Below are positions 44,101 through 59,407 of a stretch of DNA of 64,000 nt, one piece after another (within the stretch, counting starts at the first letter, position 1; every line of letters begins with the position of its first letter). The stretch comes from Spirodela intermedia (taxonomy: Eukaryota; Streptophyta; Magnoliopsida; Alismatales; Araceae): assembly GCA_902729315.2 (NCBI GenBank), contig LR746277.1, positions 3,105,001 to 3,169,000 on the forward strand, read 5' to 3'. The notes under the pieces were generated by a model, which was not told the DNA's origin, did not search any database, and worked only from the letters and a program-made list of their open reading frames with translations. The position numbers were made by a program, and so were the translations under genes.

Positions 44101-47100
44101 ATAGAAAGTTGCAATCCAAAATGCTGAATACTTGATAGATAAATATATGAAATAAAAAACTCACATTCCTCCAATCTGCGGCTGGAAGAGAATCTCTCCT
44201 GTTTTGAACCGCTCCTTTGACAGAGTGAACCAACCCTCCCCAGAGATCTCACATGATGCTTGGGTAACTTTAGAAAGTTCAGCATGATAATCAGCAGCGA
44301 CATAGCATAGCTTCTGAAAGGATATAACCATGAAAAAATTTAACTACATTAAAATCATTTGAATAAATTACTTCAGGACAATCGACTGCCACCAAAGACA
44401 GCTTTCGCCATATGTTTCAAGTGCAAAGGTTTTTGACCCAAAAATTTCTTACTACTGATTTATTCAAAGTTCTTCTATATTTAAATCTAAGTAAGGAAAA
44501 TCTGTAGGTCAGAACCCGTAGAACTTGAAACCTACTTATGTCATTCGATCGTATTAGGTGAATGTTAACGTAAAAGCTGCAATCAAGGTTCTCAACTGGA
44601 ACCACAGAACTATTACCTCTTTCAGCGTCCGAACAGTATATAATGACTCAAAATTCATATTTCTTTGTTGCATCTGCTCTCTTAGAAATCCCGTCAACTT
44701 CAATGCACCTAATCCCACAACTTCGACACCCACTTCACGCATCACTTTACCACAACGAACTGTTCGTCATCACAACCAAAAAAAGGTTATTAGTATGAAA
44801 ATCACATTGACAGAAGCAGGAAAATATGGGATATCCATAGAAGATACGACATAAAAAGAATGGTAAATTCAAACGCGGAATCTCCACCATGATGAGGTAC
44901 TGAGTATACTAGTACCAACTACATTAGAAAACTAAGTGTACACAGCTGGTTATGGGACCTAGAAATATAAGACAACCGAGTGGTACCACCTTGATGAAAA
45001 CATTTGCGCTCATGACGACAAAATTCGCCATGCACTACTACGTCAAAATCATGCTTACAAAGATGGGACCTTTGAAGAACTTATGGAACAGAAAAAGCAA
45101 TCGAGCATTTGGGTTTTAGGATTAGAAGAATATTTTGACAATGCATTTCTGAGGTTTGGAAGGTTTCAAATATTTGTAAACAAATTTTGAATTGAAAAAG
45201 ACTCTTTTACCCACAATTCTGCCATTTTTACATTTATCGTCAACCATCATGTGCTTTTTAGGAAGTTCATGTAATATTATGTCATTTCCACCATTGTGCT
45301 CATTCAACCCAGTCTAAGACAGGATAGCTTATACAGTAGAATCAGGAAAAGGAGTCGGATCAGCTTTACAGAAACTAAAATGAAATTACCCTTCCACTAT
45401 TGAAAGTTTAGAAATACCTAAACATTATTCCCTTCTTAATGCAAACAAATACATACACAAATTACAATAAATTTCCAAAAGTTTGTTAACCAGAAGTCCG
45501 ACCCGATTAATTCACTAATTACCCATTGTAATCAAGGAGGACACTGACCATGAACTACACTAGGGACAAGGTACTGTTGGACAGAAAGGGGTGGTCTGAG
45601 GCCTCAGAATATGATAAAAGAAAAAACTGTTCCTTAATTTTTAAAATATACTTTCCTAGGGTGAAGAAAATGGGAGAAAAATTGAGAACGAGGGGCATAG
45701 ACTCGTGACTTGAAAAGACGAACAAGATAGAAACACACCCCCCTCCCCACCCCAACCACCAGCGAGTATTAGCCTCTCAGATGACAAGGGTCAACACGAA
45801 TTGCATTAAGGTGAGCGTGATATGTGGTATGTAATGAGTCCGCAGAAATCAGAACAATCGACCAGTGAATACATAAAATTGACCGATTTGTATGCGCATC
45901 ACATTTTGCTTGGCTAAAATCACACTAATTCGCATTAGGCAGTCTGGCAATGTCCACCACAGAAAATAATAAATAGTGATCTTAAGTTTATTATTTATAT
46001 CAAAGAGGCCAATCAGATAAATCTTGCATGTTATTATAGCGACAGACTCATCAAGATATGCAAACAAACAAAACCATATGGCAGCTGACAAAACCCATGA
46101 TTCCCAGAAATAAAACTGCAATTCCAGGACACAACTAAAGCATACTGAAGCTTCCTCTCAGTTCCCTCAAGCATCTATATAATATTACCACTTGTACACA
46201 TTTTTTGTTCTCTTGAAGTATTAATTATATAAAGCACTCCTCATGGTACGGAACCATAAAGGCACTTAAGCTTGTTGCACTCAAATCGGCCTGTTTTCGG
46301 CAGTGCCATGGAAATATTTACAAATTTGCGTAGTCAAAGAGCTTACTGGGCACAACAGACGTGACATTGAAGCCAATATTGACAACAATCCCTGAAGTAC
46401 GCCTTGCCGCATACAATCCTAAAACTGACTAAATGAACACAAAGAAACGAAAATTTGTCATAGACAATAAGTAAGAAATAAGTAAGAAATGGTGAGCAAA
46501 AGTGATGTAGAAATAAAATAGCATAAGGAAACAATATTCGTAAAATCACGAATTTTTACGCCATCATAGAGTGTTTTATTTTCAATATAGAATCTTGAAA
46601 AACTAAAAAAATAAATATCTTGAATTACACGCTCCCATTCTGGCATTTAGTTACGATCCAATTATACTAGCCAACGATGTATGGACCTAAGAAAGCTATA
46701 TTATGACATTAACGCAGGTGTCAAATTTTCCAAAAAAATGAAAGAGAGCAGAATTATTAACTACGAAGGCAGAAAGTAAGAGATAATTCAAATCCTCACC
46801 AAATTCACAGAAAATTAAATGGGTATTGCGCAAAATAGGACTCATCATACTTTATGGTAACTCGCTCTAAAGTTAAAGTAAGATAGGTGGTTGAGCTTAG
46901 TGGTTTAGTTCATTGAAAAAACTAATCTAATACTCAATGGCCATCAAGTAGGGGAATAAAAACTAGGTTACCCTTTTTAACTTTTATTATTATTTTATCT
47001 CGTCATTTATTTGGAAACTATATAGTCTCCTTTTGGAACCCCAGGACAGACCAAGCACGACATATTTGAAACGGGGACAAAAGGATCCAATAAACTAGAA

Positions 47101-50100
47101 TCTGACTTGTTTGAGGACTGATCTTGGTGGAGTAATATAGAGCATTCATGCATAATAATTCCCAATGTCCATACATCCATATGCTTGAAACTTGTGGAGT
47201 TCCACCTTTATGAAATTATTCTCCCCAAGGACAAATTCAGATTGCCTGGGAAACAATGTCTCAACAGGTAAATAAGATTATATTGAAAGAGTATCCATGG
47301 CACGATCAACTGTCCAGACCAAAGGGGTCATATATTTTGAACAAGCAAAAGAAGATATTTAAGGGACACCTTGTTCTCTATGTACAAAAATTTGAACGCA
47401 CACAATGCAACTTGATGAAAATAAATTGAAGTGATGATCTCATCACATATTAAATTAAAAAAATATGTAAAGGAAATTATACTTGATCTATGGCACAAAC
47501 GGCTGGAACATTCATATCAAACAGTACTGTGTATATGGCGTCCCTCAATTGTCTTCTAGATGCTCTAGCTGATTCAGTATCTGGATAATAAAATGAAAAG
47601 AGAAAAAAGAATGAGATTACTGCCTAAGTTGGAAAAAATTTATGAGCCAAAATATGTTCCCTAGGATTACTGCCTAAGTTACATTACATTCAGGCTACCC
47701 TTTCTAATTTGGTGCAAGAGAAATAACTCCCACTATACAAATATATTCATATACAATGTTCAATTCAATTTGCAGTTTTAAAAGTCTATAACTCGATTTA
47801 TCAAGTCCAGCTCAAGATTTTTTTTTGATACCAGTACGTTCTTTAAAGTGAAATTATGTTGGAAAAAAAATCACCAGTTCCCATTGCCCAAGACCAGACC
47901 TCATAAAAACAGCACGTATGGGGAGTGAAAAGTCGCTGATTTTGCTTTACTTTTATCAAAACCAGGCGCAAAAAAATACCAATCGCGACACAGCCTTCCA
48001 ATTTATTTATTTTTCAAGCACAAAAAGTTGAACACTTGACTTTACATCATAGGTTGTCATGAATGTGCAGACCAAATTTCAGTCTGAACGTCAAATGAAA
48101 AAAATGTTTAAGGCACATCTGACATGATTATCTCTCTCCTGCAGTCGCAGAAGCCATCTGGTTTTAAAATAAATAAATTAAGATTTCAAGAGAAAATGAA
48201 CACTCTTGTCAACGTCCTCAGGATACCAGTTAAGCCGATTAACTGATCAAATCCATCAGGAACAATTCATCCACAGACAACAGTCCTGACACAGAATGAG
48301 GTTAACTTTTCCAGACTTTCCTGTTAAACGTTTTTGACGGAAACCAAGCAAGGATTGACAGTCAGGAAAAATTTTAGTGTGTAGGTTTGAAAAGAGAATA
48401 ATGACATTATTTCTATTAAACTCTTGAATCTTAAGGCTCCAGATGGCAAATGATTTATGAGATGAGTCGTCGTAAGCATTACTTCTCCACAAAAAGGATT
48501 TAGACATTGTTTTGAAACACAGAGGCCCATGTTACCACAAGAAGATGACCATTTTTTCTTTCAGCTACTCTATTTTTTTCTGGTGTATTGAGACACGATG
48601 ACTCATATGCTATCCCGTAGTTTTTAAAGTACGAAGTTAAGATTTGATCGAAACAGTCAGCATTATTTAAATTGAACATTTTGACATAGACCCAAATTGA
48701 TTCTTAAATCATGGAACAAAAATTTGGCATGGCAGACTAATACCGACGTCAGATTTCTGCTTGAGCAAATAAGGTAATATGCCCTTAGCAAAACCCTGCT
48801 TCATGGTAGCAGAGTCCATCTGGAATGTCCAAACTAGTGAGCAATCTAAATCGTGAGAAAGCTCTTCGATAGACACAAGCTTTGTGGACAATCTGAGAAC
48901 ATGGAGATATATTTTTGAAGTTCAGTGAAGGGTTTTATTAACATTTCCTACACCGTGCTACAGTTAGTAAAAGAGCCATCACTTGTGACTATTTTCCGAC
49001 TTGGAAAGGCGAGTTGTCCATGCCTTTTGGTTCAACATAGAGCCTTTTTGCTTTCTTTGATTAATACCACTACTTCATTAAAGCACGGTACCTAGATCTT
49101 CATGTTTACCGAGAACCTGAGTTTTCACTTGATCAAACTCTAGATTAAGCCCAACAAGAAAATCCCGAATTGTCTTGCTCAATAAAATTCTTAAAAATAG
49201 TTGTCTCCTTGGGACAGTGTGATTTTAATCATCCTGTAATAGTCAAGTTCTTGCCACGAAGCTTTCAGTTGATTAGCATATGATGTAACTGTATCGCCTT
49301 CACCTTCATAAATTTGAGCTGCATCTCTAGCTTTGAAATAAGTCTGCCAGATTCCATCCCATATGTCCTTGGGTGTAGCCAAGAACATACATGTGCTGCC
49401 GATCACGGGTATCGTAGAATTCAATAGTGACACCATAATCATGGTATCTTCTTCATCATACGCCTCAAACCGAGGATCCCCTGGTTTTGGCCCTGCACCT
49501 ATGAGATGGCTGATCTTCCCTTTCCCTTTCAGAACAGTCGAACAACTTGGCACCACTTCAGGTAATGTTTTCCATCCAGCTTGCATGTAGCTGAATACTC
49601 TGCAAATCTCCGGCTTGTCGAAACCATACAAACTCCTCCGATTGTGACGTAGCGGTGGTCTCTAAAACCTCTGGCATCTATAAGGCGTGAGACGATACGG
49701 ACGGCGGTCTGGAATTTGGAAAACAACGATGAAGACCAATCTTGAACAGTCTGACGAAGAAAAACCGAGGCAATCAGCTGATCCAAGAGCCTGACGAAGC
49801 AAAACCGATCCGCTTCACATGTGGCAGAGACATCCAAGAATGACAGCCGAAAGAGGACATCCCAAGGTCAGGCGATTCGGAACAATATCAGATACAGACA
49901 GAGATCCCGCTCGCCGCCTGGAGACCGACAGAGAGCAGTGGATGGACGGAACCGATTCCCTTGCCTCCCATTTACATGGGCGCGGAGGGACAGGGAGAGA
50001 CAATGCGTCTGACCTCTAGGGTTAGGGCTTCTTCGAGAAGGACGGGCGACGATGGGAACCAGGCGTGGGGAGGATGAAGACTACGGCAAAAGTTCCAGCT

Positions 50101-53100
50101 TTCCAAGCCGAAGCCTAGGCTACCATGATGCAAACAAGATAAGTATATAAAGAGCTGGGAAATTTTAGTCTTTTCAATTCAAAGTATTGCTAGTAAACTA
50201 CCTAAGATTAAATCCCACGATTTATGGGATATTCACCAACCAAACTAAGAGACTGACCAACAGCACAACCAACCCACTGAACTGATCGATAAAAACTAAT
50301 GGTCAATTACACATTTTTTTCACACAGTTTTGACGGTATATAGCTATACCATTGAACGGTTAGCGTTTTCAGGCATTTCTATTACAGTACTGATCCCATT
50401 CTGAAGGAACCTAACCGTAGCCAAATCAAGCATTGAGCAAAACAACGAACTGAATCAGTTGACCATTTCCATAACTATATGTGGCCAACACATAATCTAA
50501 TATTTTTATGCGATTGCTTAAGACACGAACATAAAATTCCTCAAATGTCCACTGACGGTCAATGATTCTATGAGAGCTATATATTCTGTTTTCACTAATT
50601 AAAAAAAAGGGAATGCATCGATGACGGAAACAGATTTATGGTTATCCACATTTATCCCAAGAAAAACGTGAATATAAGCTCATCATAAGACGTGAAAAAT
50701 ACAATGATTCAATATGGGTTGACCTATCCTATGCAGTAAATCACAATAATTTTACAAGGAAATCTGTTATATGATGAACCGAGAGCACTAGGCCCACAAA
50801 AAAAAAAATTAAAAAGGAAGCGAAATGAAAAGTAACTGACCATCAGAATGACAGATTGGAATGGAAACAACAACTGGCCGTAAGGAACGTTTTACCTGCA
50901 TCCTGTGTAAAAAACTTGTCAGTGTCTTGTTGAAATATTGCTACAAAGAAATCAGACGATCAAATAATTCATGTGAAAGTTTAGCAGCTATAAAACCGTA
51001 AAATGAATGAAATAGGGTAAGACCTATAGCACATGCTCTTCACTAAGTATGATAATGGATTCCATATTTCACCTACACGGTCCTACGCTACACATCATTA
51101 TTTTCTCATTTCAGGTTCTCCTCAATGCAACACATTAAAGTAGAAAAAAAAGGGTGGTGCGAGAAGTAACCAGCTGCCCGTTCTATCCAACTCTCTCAAG
51201 TTCTCAATTTTAAATGTATGACTAAATATTTAGTCGTAGATCCTTCACTTCTTTGCAAGTGTCAGTGGTAGTCATGACACCCATGTTCAATATTTTGTTC
51301 TCAAAATTTTATGGCGTTTAACGCAAATATAATTCAATAAGATTCTCATGTTTTTCGAGGCTCTAACTTTGAAACTTGTAAATTTTAAAGATATAAAATA
51401 ACGTATAATTGATGAAATCAATCGGCCACAAGATAAGTACAGATAAGAAACATTTAATTGATGGATAAGACCTTCTGCATGAAAAATGAAATATATCAGC
51501 GTAGAATATTAAAAATAGGATGAGTAGTGAAGAGTCGCACCATTCATTCCTAACAAAGGGTGGCAACATACCACCCGTCCACACAAGAAGAAGGCATCGA
51601 AGTCAAGGTACAGAGTTCTGAAAGTAATTCATGTCACTAGGAGAAACCTTATTTGAAATTTTCTTTTATTTTTATATTATTTCAGTAAAAATCTTCGTAT
51701 GCTATACAAACTCTTCTGCCTTTATTTTATCAAGAACTAACTCTTCGTTAAGAGTTACATCAGATTAGCATTGGTCGACTTTGTGAGACATTCAGATGTC
51801 AAAGTACCACGTTTGTTGCCAACGTTCATTGTATATGCTAGTCTTATATTTGAGGATCAGAGATGGATGCCATATAGGCTCTAGAAATGATACTATCTGT
51901 TAGATGCCATAATGTCGAGTTATCTAGGAAGATTAAGAGAATGTGAACTGTGTTGATATAGTTGGGTTTTATTTTCTGGGTATTCACATTTTTTCTGCAT
52001 CTTGCCCGCATATTATCTATATTCCATATTTCCTCTCATATATGAGAAAAGAGATACGCTCTAATATAACGAAGATGAGTAAGAAAACATAAACTTGCTG
52101 GAACATTTCACATAGAATTAGTTAACTTTGAAGCACTATAGTAGGATGGCTGATTGAAATACCTGGTGAAAACTGCTGTAAAAAAGTGTTGCAGTCTTGA
52201 TAAAATTGGGGACTCAATATTTCCGAATTCCTGCAGATAAACCACAGAATAGACCATGAAAACGCACATAAAAACTTGAGTAAAGACGTGGCGAGATGTG
52301 TCAACGAACAAACATAAGTGATATATTAGATGTCAGAAATTTTGAGATTCATAGGTATAATGCACCATAAACGTAGCACAACGTCCAGATGGCGCATTAT
52401 ATTTGCTCCAACCATATTTGCAATATCCAGATCCACCTTCACGATAATAGCAGCCAGATAGAAACAGTCCAAGTCAATAACTTCGAAAAGAGAAATTAAT
52501 CAATAAAGGAAGTTAGACGTGAAATTTTTTCATATATATGGTATATACGATAGTTGTTAATGCATTTATAACCTTTCAATTTAACTGAAGGACATCTGAC
52601 ATCTCCAGTGTCACAATTAGTTCATCGACAATAAATGTTTGAAAATCAAAATCCAAAGAATTCTCATTGTAAAGGTACAAATAACTCTTATAAATATGTA
52701 GCATAGGCGGATCTACCTGGAGATAGAGATGTGGAGATTCACCATCATAACGTAGGCCATCACTTGTACATATTCCTTGGGTGTAATTGCCCTCGTAAGT
52801 ACCAAATTCACCTGACATATCCAGTGCTGAATATGCCTGTTCATTTGGTTGTGTTGGCAAATTTTAATCCCTTTGTTTAGCATAGGATTTATCTGCTACT
52901 CTGTGCTTTTTGTTTCCAATTCCGAAAATTCAATATTATCATTCTGATCCCTCTCGTCATTCAAGTCAAAACGGAAGGAGAAAACCTTGACTAGGTTGTT
53001 CTAATGGGTCCCTACTTTTTCCCTGTGTCATTCCTGTCAAGGGACACATTTTTTTCAAGCTGTACTGTCACTTCTACAGACTCATGTCACCAGTAACTGT

Positions 53101-54884
53101 GCCGCCAGAGGATTCCCTACTACAACTCTTCAACATTAGGGACTCGTCGAAAAAGTTGACTAGAACATAGAGCAGTCATAATTTAAAAAGTGGATACGTC
53201 TCAATTTGCCAAACGTCGTCACATGGAGTAGAAAACTTCTGTCATAGTAATCGGACACAAAATACAACAAAGCTAACTTATGAAATTTTTTACTTCGACA
53301 GATAAGCAACAGATATGCAAAATGATAACGCAAATGCTATTTTTTATATGTTTCTCTTTATAATGATAAGATTATTATTATTATTGGAACAGACCTAACT
53401 ATGAGAATTTGATGCTCGTATCTACCATCATAATCACCTAAAAAACGAGGTAGAAAACTTGTTACGGTAGAATGATTATGGGAGGGTACAGTAGTTTAGA
53501 ACTCACCATCAATGATAACGGAGCCTGGAACTTTTTCACGCTGAGCATAAATATGCATAAAGGATAACTGAGGTGAATGACTGAAGTATGCCATGTAATT
53601 CCTGCATGGAAGTAACGAATCAGATAACGCCATGATGAAAAGGTGACATCTAAAGAGCAATTGGCACACATTTTAAAAGAAAACTCTGAGTTACAGATTG
53701 CGCATCTTGAAAGAGATTGGTGAATAGACAGATTGAAATAAGGCTCTATTATCAATGATTAAAAATAAAACTAAATCCATAAAATGATTCAAAATTTTCA
53801 TAAATCTTTCATGCTTACATGTAACAATGAGATCGACCTGGCATTTTGAACACGTGAAAGAACATTTCAAACATTATATTTAGAAAAAACATTATACTTC
53901 GAGAAACTAATGCACTAAAACTTGATCATCGACAATTTTAATAGATAAATATGATATTGATAAAGGAATCGGCGGCAGATGATATAAGACTATCAAGAAA
54001 AATCCACATGAATGTGGAGGCTAATGAACGAGCTGAATAAGTGGTATTCTTAAGGAAATAAATCTTCCAATAACACCCATGATATATGCTTGAAACTACA
54101 TGAAATATGAAACTTCAATGCTTAAGGCATCATTATAAATTCTTCTTGTCATCGGAGTATCGGTATTGTGCATGTTCCAGAATCAAACATTTCAGAACTT
54201 TTGGGGACGGTAAAGAATTCGGTTTTATAAGAAATTTCGCTGCAGAGTATCTCGCGAACAGCTTCTGCTGACGTACTGAACCCCTAATCTGTGAAAGGCT
54301 CAGATGATCACATGCGTTTATCACATGTGATCACACTATGATAAAAGTATACTGCCCCATTTTTTCAAAAGAATATTTTTAAGCTATTAATCCCTAGATA
54401 AAGGGAAGGAATTTTCACTAGACTAGGTTAATACGATCCTAGTGGCATCGGGACATCAACGAAAAACGATTCTCGAACAGTCCAAATACAGTGATTACAA
54501 TAACATCCGAGCGAATTAAATATTCACCGTTCTTCCCAATTTACAGGAATTAGATATAATTACTCACGTATGAGGCCTTCCTGGTCTCAGGTACGTCTCG
54601 GCAAAGATAGCGGTATCCCAAGGTTCTCTCCCATTCTGGAGGAAGAAAGCCCAGAGCATGTTGTCCGAAACAAGCTCCTTCCAAGCCCTGCACACGGCGC
54701 TAGCCCTCGCGGCGTCCCTCGGTCCAAGCAGCCTGAAGATCTGGATGAAGACTTCCGTGGGAAGCTGGTCTAACGGCCCCGCCGAGGCTGGTCGATTGGC
54801 CGTCTGGTGCGAGGAGCCAACCCTCGAGTCCGGCCCCGATCGGCTTATCATGGATTCCCAAACCTTCTTGAGAATCACGGCCAT
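41160..54884 (-). CDS. ARP8: actin-related protein 8 with N-terminal F-box (ARP8), 478 aa, 12 exons
   Basis: Plant ARP8 joins an F-box, the SKP1-binding module of SCF ubiquitin ligases, to an actin fold. The Arabidopsis protein is nucleolar and 471 residues long. Exons, in order of translation: 54568-54884, 53507-53601, 52366-52436, 52163-52230, 50841-50914, 47483-47580, 46347-46428, 44617-44759, 44165-44313, 42504-42637, 42183-42301 and 41160-41246. Every junction is GT-AG and in phase. The F-box is GPLDQLPTEVFIQIFRLLGP (about residues 36-55). Actin landmarks: IIDGGSGYCKYGWSK (first phosphate loop), EFGNIESPI, VVVSIPICHSD, TESARASRRQL, MNVPAVCAIDQ, VVNIGFNVTSVVP (second loop, lacking the DSGDG of true actin), GVEVVGLGALKLTGFL, SLYTVRTLKEKLCYVA, KTVVLVGGTSCLPGL and LPPPYGVDSAWYGAK. 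The C-terminal exon gives TFHSAWCITKKQF. Introns are long, up to 3.3 kb. Confidence 0.95.
48240..49840 (-). mobile_element. degraded Ty1/copia retrotransposon fragment in ARP8 intron 5
   Basis: On the minus strand, 49191-49640 encodes a copia gag (UBN2-like) segment: LDGKHYLKWCQVVRLF just upstream in another frame, then KGKGKISHLIGAGPKPGDP, YDEEDTMIMVSLLNS, MFLATPKDIWDGIWQTY and ARDAAQIYE. Further on, about 48500-48690 holds the end of an integrase core: NVQFK, FDQILTSYFKNYGIAYESS, TPEKNRVAERKNGHLL, TWASVFQNNV and LTTTHLINHLPS. Stops and frameshifts are frequent, protease is missing and no reverse transcriptase or RNase H is seen. I found no LTRs. It is an old, internally deleted copy that ARP8 splicing tolerates. 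Confidence 0.85.
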
Positions 54885-55599
54885 AGGAGCTCGGTCGCCG
54901 GCCGGAAATCCTTGAGATGAGAGAAATCACGGCCTCCGGTGAGGACTGAGCAGGAGGATCTTCGCATAAGGAATCATGCCTCCGGGGAGGTCGTCCGCTG
55001 GAAGAGAAGAAGGGAAGCTCCGTCAACGTCAACGAACTGGTTAGTACCGACGAAAAATAAAACGTTGTTTGGAATCACTTCGAGTGAAGAAACCGATTCT
55101 GGGGCTCTAGCATCTACGTGGCGGGATAACCGCCAGCATATCCTCGATCGGCGAGCTTCCCGCCGTTCCCTTCTGGGCCTTGTCCTCTGCCATTAGCGGC
55201 AGACCAGACCGATGACGTTTCGAGTGGCCAGTGTTCGCCCTACTGTCAATGTTGGAATAATACCATATAAATTTATCAGGAAATCAATATTTTAAAACCA
55301 AAATAAGTCAATGGTATTATTGACAGATAAAATATTAATTTGAATTTATTTATCCTCAACATAACTCGAAATAATTCGAATTTACAGAGGTTCTCCTTTT
55401 CCAGGAGAATTTTTTTTGAATAATTTAATTAACTAATTGGTTAATGATGAGTGTATTATATGAGTTATCGCTATTTTTAAAAGCAAATAATTTATCTTTT
55501 CCGAAATTATTATTATTATTAAAAATTCATCTCAAAACGGGGCACGAAAATTGGCGATTCGAACCTTCTAGAGTGTGGATCATACCGTGTTACTCAGCC

Positions 55600-55600
<1 letters not shown>
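54885..55600. promoter_or_regulatory. shared intergenic region between divergent ARP8 and E2 genes
   Basis: ARP8 starts leftward at 54884, and the inferred E2 leader starts rightward near 55600. The roughly 700 bp between are GC-rich next to ARP8 and AT-rich from 55250 to 55540. It includes one copy of the ARP8-flanking 56-bp repeat. I do not assign a TATA box. Confidence 0.4.
55050..55105. repeat. 56-bp direct repeat, copy right of ARP8
   Basis: This is the partner of 40887-40942, in the same orientation. It lies about 170 bp upstream of the ARP8 start codon. Confidence 0.75.
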
Positions 55601-58197
<2,597 letters not shown>

Positions 58198-58469
58198 CTC
58201 GGGGCCCAAGACGACCGTTACAGGTTAAGTCAAACCTGCACCCGCCTCCCCCCCCCCGACGTCTCCTGGTGTGCCCCTCGAGCTGTTTTTGTGATGATAT
58301 CTATTTACGGAATTATTATGCGCTTGACTCTCCCCTTGACTTTTAGTAACTTAAAGTCAACGATACTTGACCGTCAGTCCGCAGTCGTTGGTGCCTGACT
58401 AGCTTTGAGACCAAGGCCAAGTCTTCTTTGCATTCGGAGAAGGGGAAGGGGGATTCGCCGACAACTCTC

Positions 58470-58547
58470 AGCTCTCTCTCTCTCGCGCGCTCTCTCACTC
58501 ACTCACTCACCCTCTCCCTCCCTCTCTCTCTCAGCTCTCAGCTCTGG

Positions 58548-58589
<42 letters not shown>

Positions 58590-58665
58590 ACTCACTCTTT
58601 CACTCACTCTCTCCTCTTTCTCTCAGCTCTGGGGTCTCTCTCTCGCTCCCCTCTCTCTTAAAGAA
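58470..58665 (+). repeat. CT/CACT polypyrimidine microsatellite
   Basis: CT runs are interrupted by CACT units and by two copies of 'cagctctggggtctctct' (about 58540 and 58625). It lies about 270 bp beyond the E2 stop codon. Confidence 0.9.
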
Positions 58666-58669
58666 ATCT

Positions 58670-59400
58670 AAATTTATTGATATATTTAGTAATTTAGGGC
58701 CTTCAAAAGCTAGCAGTCGTGCTGGCCAGACTATTCCCAGCGATTGGGATTGCCATGATTTGACCGTAATTCGGATCTCGGAGCTTCCTTTTCTCAGTCA
58801 CTGGAGGGTGGGCGTGGGAGAGAGATACGGTCACCGGCTTTCTAATTACGTCAGATCCAAAGAAAGCAATACCCGCTTGAGTCTATGATGGCCCACGCCT
58901 TCTAGCCCAAATAAGCGGTTTTTAAACCCATTAATAAAATCATGGACTGTATCTCCACGTCGTAACGCGTTGACTTCCACCCATTGACTATACCGACTGA
59001 ACCTGCAGCTCCACAGTCGGGTTTTGGATGATGGAGGTTGATCAATCTAAACCGTAGGATCTGCATTGGACGGTGACCCACCGTTCAAGCGGCAGAAGCA
59101 TCTCGCCGAAGATATGGCGCATTCTTTCCGCGGTTCGGTTTCCATACTACGTGTTGTGGGGGGCGTTTCGACGGAAGCTCCCTTACTTAAAAACACTTTC
59201 TAATTAACCTCTTACTAATTGTATTTAAATAAAAAACAGAGCCCATCCGATCTCGGTGGAAAGAAATCATAACTACGGACCTACAATAGATGTCTAGATA
59301 AATAATTTTAAAAACTGGGTATAATTGAAAAAATTATATGCTTTTAATAATGTGCCCCGCCTCCACGTAACATACCCATTAGGGTAGAAGCTTGGGAGCG
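58670..59400. other. intergenic region upstream of the zinc-finger gene
   Basis: No gene is visible. The part near 59180-59350 is AT-rich and may hold the promoter, but no clear TATA box could be assigned. Confidence 0.45.
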
Positions 59401-59407
59401 TTACAGC

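Noticed and set aside
52576-52860. 94-codon minus-strand frame in an ARP8 intron (PTQPNEQAYSALDMSGEFGT...)
   Set aside because: The composition is somewhat protein-like, but it is not part of ARP8, has no recognised family and has no splice partner. I could not support it as a gene.
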